Made by a program: the position numbers and the translations under genes. From assembly GCF_003687725.1 (NCBI RefSeq), contig NZ_RDOJ01000009.1, positions 1 to 64,000 on the forward strand: a DNA stretch of 64,000 nucleotides, written 5' to 3'. This stretch comes from Faecalibacter macacae. Lineage in GTDB: Bacteria > Bacteroidota > Bacteroidia > Flavobacteriales > Weeksellaceae. The notes beneath the pieces are model-generated. The model worked only from the letters and a program-made list of their open reading frames with translations. It searched no databases and was not told where the DNA came from. Of this stretch, positions 35,545 to 44,400 are shown in pieces. How positions within the stretch are numbered: position 1 is the stretch's first letter; every line of letters starts with the position of its first letter.

Positions 35545-35594
35545 GATAATTTTTGTTTTAAGCTTCAAATGTCTTTATTTTAGCATTATTCCAC

Positions 35595-35610
35595 AGTTAC
35601 AAATGTTACA
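35595..35610. promoter_or_regulatory. Operator-like palindrome upstream of tauE
   Basis: AGTTACA-aa-TGTTACA: the right half is identical to the perfect site at 27622-27637 and the left half matches 5 of 7. It lies about 55 bp from the tauE start, the same spacing as the YeiH-type gene. Confidence 0.5.
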
Positions 35611-35634
35611 TAAGTGATTTTTTTTTATAGAAAA

Positions 35635-35660
35635 AAAGTGACTGAATTTTCAGTCACTTT
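35635..35660 (-). terminator. Terminator of the MBL-rhodanese-thioredoxin operon
   Basis: An 11-bp stem AAAGTGACTGA / TCAGTCACTTT. On the minus strand it is followed by TTTTTCTATAAAAAAAAATC. It separates the upstream sulfur operon from tauE. Confidence 0.85.
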
Positions 35661-35703
35661 CATTGTAAAAAAAGAATATTTGGACCCAATTTTGGATTTG
35701 ATA

Positions 35704-36006
35704 TTATAAGTGTTTTTTAAGATTATTAATCAAATCATCAGGAAACAAAACACCATTATATTTCCATAGCAATTTATTGTTTTTGAATAACATTAGAGTA
35801 GGTACTCCCATTATTTTATAAGTTGCATCGAAGTGAATAGTATTAATTTTATCTTTATCAATATCGATTTTTATAAGATCTAACTCATCCTTAAATTCTT
35901 TAGAAACTTCTTTTAAAGATTGATCTAAAACTGTACATATACTACATGTTGTAGTGTAAAAATCTATTAATATAGGTTTATCTTCTTTGATTCTATCTTG
36001 TATCAT
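35704..36006 (-). CDS. Thioredoxin-family protein (CSIC motif)
   Basis: 100 aa single thioredoxin domain without signal peptide. The active site is TTTCSICTVLDQ (C-S-I-C, differing from the CGPC of thioredoxin), and the cis-Pro loop is IMGVPTLMLFKNN. CxxC variants with hydrophobic inner residues often serve as thiol-disulfide carriers for a particular partner. The start overlaps the stop of the rhodanese gene by 4 bp (ATGA), so translation is coupled; a sulfur-transfer or persulfide-reducing partner role is inferred. Confidence 0.9.
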   Translation of the reverse strand: MIQDRIKEDKPILIDFYTTTCSICTVLDQSLKEVSKEFKDELDLIKIDIDKDKINTIHFDATYKIMGVPTLMLFKNNKLLWKYNGVLFPDDLINNLKKHL

Positions 36007-36251
36007 TTATTTTCATTAAATACAGACCATGCACCACCATTACTCGAATTATAGCCGTGTTTTATTAATATTGATTTAGCTTGCTCACTTCTTGCACCGC
36101 TTCTGCAAAGTGTCACAATTATTTTTGATCGATCGATCTCGTTAAGTCTATTTTCTAATTCATGTAATGGAATATTGATTGAATTAGGAAAATGACCATT
36201 TTGAAACTCTTCAGGTGTACGTACATCGATAAGAATTATATTCTGAATCAT
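36003..36251 (-). CDS. Single-domain rhodanese
   Basis: 82 aa. The rhodanese pattern is complete but short: ILIDVRTPEEFQNGHFPNSINIPL, then the active-site loop VTLCRSGARSEQA with the catalytic Cys. The C-terminal GGAWSVFNENK is the usual end. It carries sulfane sulfur as a Cys-persulfide between donors such as thiosulfate and acceptors such as thioredoxin. It sits 6 bp behind the MBL-rhodanese gene and overlaps the thioredoxin gene. Confidence 0.92.
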   Translation of the reverse strand: MIQNIILIDVRTPEEFQNGHFPNSINIPLHELENRLNEIDRSKIIVTLCRSGARSEQAKSILIKHGYNSSNGGAWSVFNENK

Positions 36252-36257
36252 GTTGGA

Positions 36258-37655
36258 TTAGTTGATAGTTAAAGATTTTCCTTTTTGTTTCCAATCTGCT
36301 ATACCAGCAGAATAATTTTCAACTTTAAACCCAATCGATTCTAAATAACTTTGCGCAATTGTTGCTCTGTCACCAGCCTGGCAATGTAAAACAATCTTTT
36401 TCTTTGGATCTAATTCATTCGCTTTTGTTCTTAAATGACCTACAAAAATATGTTTTGCACCTGGAATGTGTCCCGCTTTAAATTCAGTTTCTGCACGAAC
36501 ATCTAAGATTTGAATATCATTTTTACCAAGGTAAGATTCCATCCTATCAGCATCAATGATTTTTGAAGTAACCGTATTTTCATTATCATCTAAAAGTAAA
36601 CTTGGCTTAATGTATCCGTAGATATTATCCATACCAATACGCATTAATTTACGAGTAATTTCTTCTATTTCTTCATGGTTTGCGATCAAAACAATTGGTT
36701 CTTCGTAATTAATCATCCAACCCATCCAAGTGTTTAATGTTTTATTATTTTGGATGTTAACTGTGTTTGGAATATGTGAATTGAAAAATTCTATTTTATT
36801 TCTTGTGTCAATTACTTTCATACCAAAATTTTTTGCCTTTTCGAACTCAATTTTAGTTAATTCAGCAACCTTAGGAACTTCAATCAATAATGGACGAAGT
36901 TTTTTATTTAATTGCTTCATTTTAGAAAAATAGGCAGGTGCTTCTGGTTGATCGGCTAATAAATAATCAGAAAAAACTTCTACATCTGAATTTAATTTAA
37001 AAGCCCAATTTCTAATTTTTTCGTAACCAACTGTAGAGCTAGAAACAGCTCCCAAGGCTTTACCACAAGCAGATCCTGCTCCATGCGCCGGCCAAACTTG
37101 AATAAATTCTGGTAATTTCTCGAACTTTTTTAAAGATTCAAACATTTGTTTAGCACCAATTTCTTTCGAACCTATTAACCCAGCTGCTGCTTCTAATAAA
37201 TCAGGACGTCCAATATCTCCAACAAATACAAAATCTCCTGTAAAAATCATTACCGGCTCCATTGTAGCTGGTGTATCAGTTAATAATAAACTGATACTTT
37301 CTGGTGTATGTCCAGGCGTATGCATCACAGCAAAAATTAGATTTCCTACTTTTATTTTATCTCCATTTTTTAATCCAACATGATCATATTCGTATTGCCA
37401 ATCTGGTCCACCTTCATCAGAAACATAAATTTTTGCGCCGGTAACATAAGCTAACTCTAGACTTCCTGATAGATAATCAGCATGAATATGTGTTTCAGCA
37501 ATATGTGTAATTTTTAAATTATTTTCAGAAGCGATTTGTAAATAGGTGTCAATATCTCTTTTAGGGTCTATAACAATAGCTTCTCCAGCAGCTTGACATC
37601 CTACTATATAGCTAGAATGTGCTAACGATTTTTCGAAAATGTGTTGAAAAAACAT
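36258..37655 (-). CDS. MBL-fold persulfide dioxygenase-like protein fused to two rhodanese domains
   Basis: I choose the Met at 37655 (MFFQHIFEKSLAHSSYI) because this is the usual family start; the frame opens 33 bp upstream. Residues about 1-240 are an ETHE1/Blh-like metallo-hydrolase: AETHIHADYLSGS (H-x-H-x-D), MHTPGHTPESI, and FTGDFVFVGDIGRPDL. Two rhodanese domains follow. The first (about 255-350) lacks the Cys, with VLIANHEEIEE at the loop; the second (about 370-460) has an intact loop IVLHCQAGDRA. Known relatives oxidise glutathione or other persulfides to sulfite and recycle sulfane sulfur. It heads the rhodanese-thioredoxin operon, with a palindromic operator upstream. Confidence 0.92.
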   Translation of the reverse strand: MFFQHIFEKSLAHSSYIVGCQAAGEAIVIDPKRDIDTYLQIASENNLKITHIAETHIHADYLSGSLELAYVTGAKIYVSDEGGPDWQYEYDHVGLKNGDKIKVGNLIFAVMHTPGHTPESISLLLTDTPATMEPVMIFTGDFVFVGDIGRPDLLEAAAGLIGSKEIGAKQMFESLKKFEKLPEFIQVWPAHGAGSACGKALGAVSSSTVGYEKIRNWAFKLNSDVEVFSDYLLADQPEAPAYFSKMKQLNKKLRPLLIEVPKVAELTKIEFEKAKNFGMKVIDTRNKIEFFNSHIPNTVNIQNNKTLNTWMGWMINYEEPIVLIANHEEIEEITRKLMRIGMDNIYGYIKPSLLLDDNENTVTSKIIDADRMESYLGKNDIQILDVRAETEFKAGHIPGAKHIFVGHLRTKANELDPKKKIVLHCQAGDRATIAQSYLESIGFKVENYSAGIADWKQKGKSLTIN

Positions 37656-37730
37656 AGAATGATTTTTATGGTTAATATTAATTATCAATTATTTATTAAT
37701 GCAAATTTAAAGACTCATATAATCCTATAC

Positions 37731-37746
37731 AGTAACCTTTGTTACA
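37731..37746. promoter_or_regulatory. Operator-like palindrome upstream of the MBL-rhodanese gene
   Basis: AGTAACC-tt-TGTTACA: the right half is identical to, and the left half matches 5 of 7 of, the perfect site at 27622-27637. It is the third such site, all three preceding sulfur-related genes. Confidence 0.5.
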
Positions 37747-37924
37747 TTCCTATTGTTATGTTTATTTAATTTTGTATGAGCGTAAACAGAGAAAAAAAAA
37801 TTAAGTGATTATATTAAAATGTGTTTGTTATTATCCGTTTGATATAACTTTTTTATTAGCGTAATCATTAAATAAACTGTAATTTTAGAAAAGAATTAAT
37901 CGATATAACTTTTAAATATTACCA

Positions 37925-38257
37925 ATGAAAAAAATAGATATTACAACTTTAGAACATTTAGATCAATTAGATCAAGCTTCGTTCAATCAACCTCAGATTA
38001 TATATAAACATAGTACAACATGTGGATTATGTGATATTATTTGGGATATAGTTAAGGTAAGTGATTTTGAACTGAATTATTTAGATTTGTTAACATATAG
38101 ACCAATATCAAACGAAATAGAGCGTAGATATAATATTTTACACGAATCACCTCAAGTCCTTATTATAAAAGATGGAAAATGTGTTTATAATGCATCACAC
38201 CGTGGAATCAAAAATGAAGAAATCCAAAAACAATTGGATTTATATAAAGTTGATTAA
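37925..38257 (+). CDS. ytxJ: YtxJ/BrxC-like bacilliredoxin
   Basis: 110 aa thioredoxin-like protein of the bacillithiol-linked YtxJ family. IIYKHSTTCGLCDIIWD holds the active Cys; the second Cys in C-G-L-C is unusual, since many members keep only the first. NYLDLLTYRPISNEIERRYNILHESPQVLIIKDGKCVY provides the cis-Pro loop (SPQ) and GKCVY strand. Family members remove bacillithiol from mixed disulfides. It is divergent from the sulfur operon and lies just left of the island boundary, so it belongs to the core chromosome. Confidence 0.88.
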   Translation: MKKIDITTLEHLDQLDQASFNQPQIIYKHSTTCGLCDIIWDIVKVSDFELNYLDLLTYRPISNEIERRYNILHESPQVLIIKDGKCVYNASHRGIKNEEIQKQLDLYKVD

Positions 38258-38331
38258 TTTAAATGAAGATTAAGGCTCATTTTTGATGATAAAATACAAA
38301 TAAGGTACAGATATTATTATAATATTGATAT

Positions 38332-38428
38332 AACGTAAGTTTGTAAAAAGAATAAAAACCTCTTAAATTCAATGCTTTAAGAGGTTTTATTATTGTTTAG
38401 TTTGATGTGGTTACTTTCCGATACAGAA
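38332..38428. repeat. Left attachment-site repeat (attL-like) with mnmE-type terminator
   Basis: It starts AACGTAAGTTTGTAAAA, contains a hairpin AACCTCTTAAA / TTTAAGAGGTT (about 38357-38386), continues TTATTGTTTAGTTTGATGTG, and ends in the complement of TTC TGT ATC GGA AAG TAA, the mnmE C-terminus FCIGK. The right copy matches it apart from scattered changes and a 10-bp expansion of a GTTATTGTTT motif. Confidence 0.8.
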
Positions 38429-38523
38429 TATACTAAAGCCTTTATATATAAGAATTTTAGTAGGTGAGAGGTGTAGTTTTGGTGAAGTGATTTTATTGAA
38501 AGTTTAACATTATTGCTTAGAAA

Positions 38524-39462
38524 TTATTGGAAGATCTTCTTAAATCTGTTATTAACTATTTCTTGATATTCTAGTTTAACATCATCGTTTAAAAAACTTT
38601 GTTGAATAAATTCATCCCATTTTGGTTTAACCTTGACGAATTTTTTATAGATAGATTGTAATGATTTCTCTGAGATTTTAAGCGATTTTGCTAATTGATC
38701 AAAATCTTCAATTTTTAGTCTATTTTTCTTACCATTAATTGTCAATGCGGATTCTTCTTTATCATCTGGTATAAGAATTAGTGTATTTAATAAATCATAA
38801 GCCGGTGATAACTCATACTCATTAAATTCATTTTCAATTAATGAATAATTCTTTAGATGCATATCTGCATTAGCGACTAAATAATTGAATAGAACGATTT
38901 CAAATAATCTTTGAGCCTCTAAACCACTGTTTTTAGTATATAGGTAGATTAATTTACTTATTTTTTCTATAGACCCACGATATTTATGCTCAGTTAGATT
39001 TTCGCTCAATTGGCAAAAATCTTCAACTGAAATTTTTTGATTTTCTTTTCTATCAAATCTTTTTGTTAAATAAGCTAATTCACCTGATTTAAGGCGAATT
39101 AAAGTATGTTTGGCTGTTTTAATTTTAACTAAATCAGCTAGATGCATAGTTAAATCTTCATTTTCAGGTAAATTAATATAGTCATTTGATGCAGGTTTTA
39201 GAATATAATTACCCTCAAGATCAACAATTGTAAATCTTGATTGTTTATTTTTATTATTAATTAGATTTAAAGATAGCTTTGGTTGAACTCCTGTTAGTGC
39301 TATACTTTTATTAATAATTCTCTTAGCTAATTCTTCAATTTGCTTACTATCAAAATCAATTCGTGGTAGAGTATGACTACCAAATATTTTTCTAGCACAT
39401 TTAGAATGGAAATCAATTTCGTTTTCTGACAGCTCTTTATAACAGCTTAAACACTTTTTCAT
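38524..39462 (-). CDS. HipT-like Ser/Thr kinase toxin (HipA C-terminal type)
   Basis: 312 aa, a HipA-type kinase without its N-terminal subdomain, which is a separate gene. It begins with a Cys-rich segment (KKCLSCYKELSENEIDFHSKC). The kinase core shows TGVQPKLSLNL (G-loop), GNYILKPAS (ATP-binding Lys), LAYLTKRFDR, NADMHLKNYSLI (catalytic Asp and Asn) and LSPAYDLLNT (metal-binding Asp). In HipA and HipT the targets are aminoacyl-tRNA synthetases (GltX or TrpS), causing growth arrest. The start overlaps the HipS-like stop by one base. Three tandem genes plus palindromic operators define a hipBST-like locus. Confidence 0.88.
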   Translation of the reverse strand: MKKCLSCYKELSENEIDFHSKCARKIFGSHTLPRIDFDSKQIEELAKRIINKSIALTGVQPKLSLNLINNKNKQSRFTIVDLEGNYILKPASNDYINLPENEDLTMHLADLVKIKTAKHTLIRLKSGELAYLTKRFDRKENQKISVEDFCQLSENLTEHKYRGSIEKISKLIYLYTKNSGLEAQRLFEIVLFNYLVANADMHLKNYSLIENEFNEYELSPAYDLLNTLILIPDDKEESALTINGKKNRLKIEDFDQLAKSLKISEKSLQSIYKKFVKVKPKWDEFIQQSFLNDDVKLEYQEIVNNRFKKIFQ

Positions 39463-39785
39463 TATTTCTCATTTTTTGGTATGATAGATATGCTACCAAT
39501 ACAATCTTTGCAAAGTATAAGTAACAGGCCAAATCGATCTTTTGTATTCAATTTCCAGTTTTTTACAGCTATGTTTAAAAGCCATCCTTCTGGTATTAAA
39601 CCATCGAAAAATGGAAATAATATTTTGCTTTCATAGCTTTCAAGTTGCTTTGGCAGGGTTAAACTAATAGGTTTAGAATTTTCATCATTTAAATATTCTA
39701 TGTCATATTTAAATATAAACCCGTCTTCATTTTCGGTAATTATACCTGCAAATTTGTCTTTATAGTATACTAATCCTTCTCTCAT
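39462..39785 (-). CDS. HipS-like protein (HipA N-terminal domain as separate subunit)
   Basis: 107 aa corresponding to the N-subdomain-1 of HipA: GLVYYKDKFAGIITENEDGFIFKYD, then SLTLPKQLESYESKILFPFFDGLIPEGWLL and DRFGLLLILCKDCIGSISIIP. In the tripartite hipBST system this subunit, not HipB, neutralises the kinase. The gene overlaps hipB by 4 bp (ATGA) and hipT by one base, so the three are translationally coupled. Confidence 0.88.
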   Translation of the reverse strand: MREGLVYYKDKFAGIITENEDGFIFKYDIEYLNDENSKPISLTLPKQLESYESKILFPFFDGLIPEGWLLNIAVKNWKLNTKDRFGLLLILCKDCIGSISIIPKNEK

Positions 39786-39988
39786 ATCTCAATTTTATCA
39801 ATAACACCAACTTCAGATCCAAACAATGCTAATACTTGATTTACTTTATCTAATCTTAAAGTTGGTTTACCTTGTTCTAATTCTCGAACGAAACGAAGAC
39901 CAACACCAGCTCTTTCAGCAAGTTCTGGCTGAGTAATCTTTAATCTTTTTCGTTTTTGTTTTACAAAATCTGCAATTGATAAATTCAT
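39782..39988 (-). CDS. HipB-like XRE-family DNA-binding protein
   Basis: 68 aa: FVKQKRKRLKITQPELAERAGVGLRFVRELEQGKPTLRLDKVNQVLALFG is a compact XRE helix-turn-helix of the y4mF/HipB type. It heads the hipBST-like operon. Three copies of a palindrome TATACC(C/T)-TTT-AGGGTATA lie immediately upstream, which it presumably binds to repress the operon. Confidence 0.9.
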   Translation of the reverse strand: MNLSIADFVKQKRKRLKITQPELAERAGVGLRFVRELEQGKPTLRLDKVNQVLALFGSEVGVIDKIEI

Positions 39989-39990
39989 AT

Positions 39991-40089
39991 TATACCCTTT
40001 AAGGTATAAATATATGAAATAATTTTTAATTATACCTTTTAGGGTATAAAATTTTGTTTTATAACTATATTTATACCCTTTAGGGTATA
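39991..40089. promoter_or_regulatory. Three palindromic operators of the hipBST-like operon
   Basis: Near-identical 18-bp palindromes occur at 39991-40008 (TATACCCTTTAAGGTATA), 40031-40048 (TATACCTTTTAGGGTATA) and 40072-40089 (TATACCCTTTAGGGTATA), spaced by about 40 bp (roughly four helical turns). The first begins 2 bp before the hipB start codon, the position expected for autoregulation. Confidence 0.85.
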
Positions 40090-40120
40090 TGATTATAAAA
40101 ATGTAGTCAGGTTAATAAAT

Positions 40121-40200
40121 TAGTGCAATATATAGCACTAATTTTACACTTTATATTAAATAAACAGTAATATATCTATAAAAGTGCAATATATGACACT
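40121..40200. promoter_or_regulatory. Operator palindromes of the plus-strand XRE gene
   Basis: A perfect inverted repeat TAGTGC-AATATATA-GCACTA lies at 40121-40140. A second related site AGTGCAATATATGACACT lies at 40183-40200 and covers the start codon at 40193. Two sites about 60 bp apart at one gene suggest autorepression, independent of the hipB operators. Confidence 0.75.
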
Positions 40201-40399
40201 ATTGATAATTCATCAAATCAAAGAAAGACGTAAAGTTTTAGCTATTTCACAAGAAACATTAGCTGAGATTTCAGGTGTTGGTTTACGTACGATAAAACAA
40301 TTTGAAAGTGGCAAAGGTAATCCTACATTGGGAACACTATATAAGCTGTGTGATACATTAGGATTGGAGATTAAATTAGAGGTTAAAACAATCGAATAG
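40193..40399 (+). CDS. XRE-family HTH protein, HipB-like
   Basis: I start at the ATG at 40193 (MTLLIIHQIKERRKVLAISQ); a GTG three codons upstream is possible. 68 aa: QETLAEISGVGLRTIKQFESGKGNPTLGTLYKLCDTLGLEI is a full XRE domain of the type that accompanies HipA toxins. No HipA follows on this strand, so it is either an orphan antitoxin or acts on the divergent hipBST-like operon 200 bp away. It binds its own start region to judge from the two flanking palindromes. Confidence 0.85.
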   Translation: MTLLIIHQIKERRKVLAISQETLAEISGVGLRTIKQFESGKGNPTLGTLYKLCDTLGLEIKLEVKTIE

Positions 40400-40455
40400 T
40401 TTATTTCTTCTTTTCAACGTAATTTTATAAGTGAAATAATAGAAATAAAAATGTT

Positions 40456-40487
40456 AAAAGCTCTTATCAATAATGATAAGAGCTTTT
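40456..40487. terminator. Bidirectional terminator between XRE gene and ywbE
   Basis: A 14-bp perfect stem AAAAGCTCTTATCA / TGATAAGAGCTTTT with a 4-nt loop, lying between the convergent XRE and ywbE genes. Confidence 0.9.
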
Positions 40488-40507
40488 AATTTATAGTTTA
40501 ATGCGTT

Positions 40508-40711
40508 CTAAAAATCGTCTTCAATAATTTCCTGTACACGTCCAATTTGTCCATCCATCAAACGAACTTTTATACCACGATGATGATAAGGCGCAGAAGT
40601 CAATAAATCTTTCACTACACCCTCAGTTAATTCGCCAGTTCGTTGATCCTTTTTCAATACAATATTAACCAGTGTTCCTGATTTTATATTTGCTCTTGTT
40701 TTACCATCCAT
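40508..40711 (-). CDS. ywbE: YwbE family protein
   Basis: 67 aa, complete: TRANIKSGTLVNIVLKKDQRTGELTEGVVKDLLTS, then PYHHRGIKVRLMDGQIGRVQEI. This small family is conserved in Firmicutes and Bacteroidota. The fold is KOW/SH3-like by appearance and the function is unknown. A core-type gene inside an island of defence cargo is unexpected and may mark a separate acquisition or a second copy. Confidence 0.88.
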   Translation of the reverse strand: MDGKTRANIKSGTLVNIVLKKDQRTGELTEGVVKDLLTSAPYHHRGIKVRLMDGQIGRVQEIIEDDF

Positions 40712-40807
40712 ATTACAAATATCTTAAAATAAATGGAAAAAATATTCATTCTATCGTAAAGGAAATTAAAAAAATACTTGAAATGCAAACAAAAATTGGA
40801 GAATAAG

Positions 40808-41321
40808 TTAAGCTACATTTTTATAACTAATTTTTTGTTGAATATAAGCATTGTTGACAGGCACTAAAGATTGGTAATAAATTTCTAATGTATTAGGATC
40901 GCATGTATCGTCTACATCTTCGTTGTATTTGATTTCATATAATTCTTTGCTAATTCCTAATTGATCCAATTGCTGAATTAATTCTTCTCTAAACTTATTT
41001 ATAATAAATCCACCTGAAGATTTTCGTAATTTTTTAATTTGAGATTTTGAATTTAATTCATCAAATCCTAATAAATGACGATCGATAATAAAATCAATAT
41101 CTTCAGAAAATCGATCAATTACATCATTAGTTTTACTTAATGATGTACCAGCTTTAAAGATAATTGAATTAGCATATCGTGATTGAAAAATAGATTTCAA
41201 CAAAATACAAACCCACAAATATTTCTCTATTACAAAGGCAGGAAAACCTTTAGTTATACCTGTTTGTTCAAGTAAATGAATTTTTTTGTTTTGAATAAGA
41301 TTCCATGAATCGTATGTTCAT
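40808..41321 (-). pseudogene. AbiEii/AbiGii-type nucleotidyltransferase toxin remnant
   Basis: The open part (to 41218) contains IFKAGTSLSKTNDVIDRFSEDIDFII, the MenT/AbiEii core (GG-TS-x-S-K and SEDID; here the second Gly of the motif is Ala). The same frame continues upstream without a start as DSWNLIQ...LLEQTG...FVIEKYLWV, the family N-terminus. A two-base loss in the ATGAACATA(TA)C region separates it from the likely ATG at 41319-41321. At the 3' end the protein stops after the YIQQKI strand, missing roughly the last 120-150 residues. So it is broken at both ends. Its presumed antitoxin partner is the DUF6088 gene at 45553-46155, now separated by hsdR and a transposase gene. Confidence 0.75.
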
Positions 41322-41430
41322 TTGAATAATGCGTGTACTTTATATAAAATTGTTCCTATGGACCAAATTTTAAGTGATATGTTTAAAGAATTACAAAGCA
41401 CCTTTTAATGAAGTTTGATTCCCTTCATTT

Positions 41431-44400
41431 TTACCTATTCTTCTTAAAATTCTCGGCCTGTTCCAATACATTCTTGTAAACATCTTCTTGCGTAATAGGA
41501 GGGTAACCAAACTCGTGAAGCTTGATAATAATATCCATTTTCAATTGTGCTTTAATATCATCTCGTTCAGCCCAATCAGGATATTGAGAGGCGTTGTCTA
41601 CAATCTTTTTTATTTCACGAGCGAGTTCTAACATTTTATCTTTATCGAATTCAAATCCATAATTTTTACAAATGACATCCAAAATATCGTAGAAAGCTTT
41701 TTCTTCATAATCGATGCCTAAATCTTCAAATGAAGCCATTTCAGTGCGTAATTTGATGATTAAATCTAGCATTTGTTCTGCTGTATCAGCTTGTATACCA
41801 TCATAATCTAAAATATCTTTTTCACTACGTTCGTTGTAACGATCCACAATGCTTTTCAAACGTTCAGCAAAATCTTGACCTTTCACTTTATTCACTTTTA
41901 TAAAGTCAGTAATCGTTTGTTTTAGTAAACGTTCTAAGATTTTAATCTTTGTGTTCGGTAATTCAAGATTAGAGATTTTCTCAATGAATTTATCGTTAAA
42001 CAAATCAATAGCATTGGCTTTATTATCATCCAGTTTAAAGATTTCCTCTACACCTTCAGATATTATCGCATCTTCTACCATTTTAGCTACTTTTTCATTC
42101 ATTTGAGCCGTGTCAGGTGCTTCTCCTTTGGTCAACTTGACAACAATGGATTTAACGGCAAAATAAAAATGAATTTCATCCACTTCTTTTGGTGTGAATA
42201 ATTCAGAACCGCTGACCAAATTATAAGCCGACTTTAATTTCTTCGTTACATTGACAAAAAATTTTTCCGATTCTTCCGTCAATAACACAAATTCAGATGC
42301 TTTTTGTAAACATTGCAAACGTTCTACAGGATTTCCTTCATAATATCCTTTGGCATCAAACGTATGAAAATACTGACGTAACAAATCCATTTGATCTCGA
42401 ACCAGTATTTCAGCTTGTTTTAAGTCCTCAAAATCATCATCGGCAGTTTGGTTGTTGAACACGCCTAACGCTTTGTTCAAATTCTTTTTAATTCCAATAT
42501 AATCAACCACTAATCCGCGATCTTTTCCTTCGTATTTTCGGTTGACACGAGAAATGGTTTGTATTAAATTGTGCGTTTGTAAAGGTTTATCAATATAAAT
42601 AGTATCTAAAAAAGGAACATCAAATCCTGTCAACCACATATCTACTACAATCGCAATTTTAAAGTTGGATTTGATGTGTTTAAACTGTCGATCCAATTCT
42701 TTACGTTCATCTTTATTACCCAAAAGCTCCCAAAGCTCTTTTTCATCATCTTTATTACGTGTCATCACCATTTTCACACGTTCGATAGGTTTGATTTCTT
42801 TTTGCTCTTTCTCAGTTAATCCATCCGAAATATTTACTTCTCCCCATTCAGGTCGTAAGGCTAATATTTCTTGGTACAATTTATATGCAATGGTACGAGA
42901 AGCACATACAAACATCGCTTTTCCTGCAACGGTAGCACGTTCCTCGATACGTTTTTCGTAATGCGCAATAAAATCTTGTGCAATGGCTTTAATTCGATCC
43001 GTATCCCCTAAAACAACTTCCATTTTAGCAATCGCTTTTTGGCTGGCTTCTACATGATATTCAGAAGCGCCTTCGGCTACTGCATTTTCGTAATAGGCTT
43101 CAATTTCTTGCACCTTATTGTAATCTAAATTGACTTTAGCGGCTCTTCCTTCATAGACCAAACGAACGGTAATTTCATCATTTACAGACTCGAACATCGT
43201 ATATTGATCTACCACCTCTCCAAAAACTTCTAACGTTTTGTCGATAGGTGTTCCTGTAAATCCTACATAAGTTGCATTAGGTAAAGAATCGTGTAAATAT
43301 TTAGCAAAACCATAGGATTTTGTCACTCCTTTTTCCTCGTCAATTTTAATTTTTAAGTCTAAATTCACTTGTGACCGGTGGGCTTCATCCGAAATACAAA
43401 TGATATTGGTACGATCGGATAAGATTTCAGCATCTTCAGCAAATTTCTGTACCGTAGTCAGATAAACACCACCACTTTCAATTCCTCTTAATCGAGATCG
43501 TAAATCGGCTCTAGATTCGATATTGATGATATTTTCATCCCCAATGAATCTCTTGGCATTGGTAAAATCTTTCGACAATTGGTCGTCTAAATCGGTACGG
43601 TCTGAAATGATAATAATCGTAGGACTTGCAAAATTGGTTGAACGCATCAATAGACGCGTTAAATACAGCATCGTATAACTTTTTCCACAACCTGTTGCAC
43701 CAAAGTACGTTCCACCTTTTCCGTCGCCTTCAGGTTTACGGTGAGCTTTGATGTTTTGATACAACTTATTGGCCGCATAATATTGCGGATATCGACTTAA
43801 AACCTTTAGCTCTTTTTTAGAAGAATCAGGAAACAAAACAAAATGATGGATGATATCGACCAATCTTGTTTGGTTCAGCATTCCATGAACAATAGAAGTT
43901 GTAGTTTCTATACCTGTTAAAGCTTTTTTTTCTACTCCCGTAATTTTATTCCAACCGTAGTAAAATTCGTAAGGAGAAAATACTGTTCCGGCTTTGTTAT
44001 TCACCCCATCACTAATCACACAAAACACATTGTATTTCAATAGTTCGGGTATATCTCTTTTATAACGATTAGTTAATTGTTCGTATGCTTTAAAGATTGT
44101 TATTTCTTCCTCAATTAATGTTTTAAATTCAAAGACCACAACTGGAATACCATTGATGTATAAAATCAAATCAGGAATTCGTAATTCAGTTCCTTGAATT
44201 TCAAGTTGATTGACAGTTTTAAATGTGTTATTGTCTACCGAATCACAATCGATATATCGTATATGTAAATCCTTTTTTTGTGGATTGTTACGTTTAAAAA
44301 TAAATCCATCTGCCAATAATTTGCAAATGTATTTATTAGACTCGTACAAATTAGAAGTCGATTGAAATGCCAATTCATTGATGATGCTTTCCAATTCTAT

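Noticed and set aside
37656-37924. Riboswitch or leader RNA in the gap between the MBL and ytxJ genes
   Set aside because: No stable stem set was seen apart from the 16-bp palindrome; the gap is explained by two divergent promoters.
41359-41409. Sixteen-codon plus-strand frame MDQILSDMFKELQSTF
   Set aside because: Too short and isolated next to a pseudogene; no terminator or promoter, so not supported as a gene.
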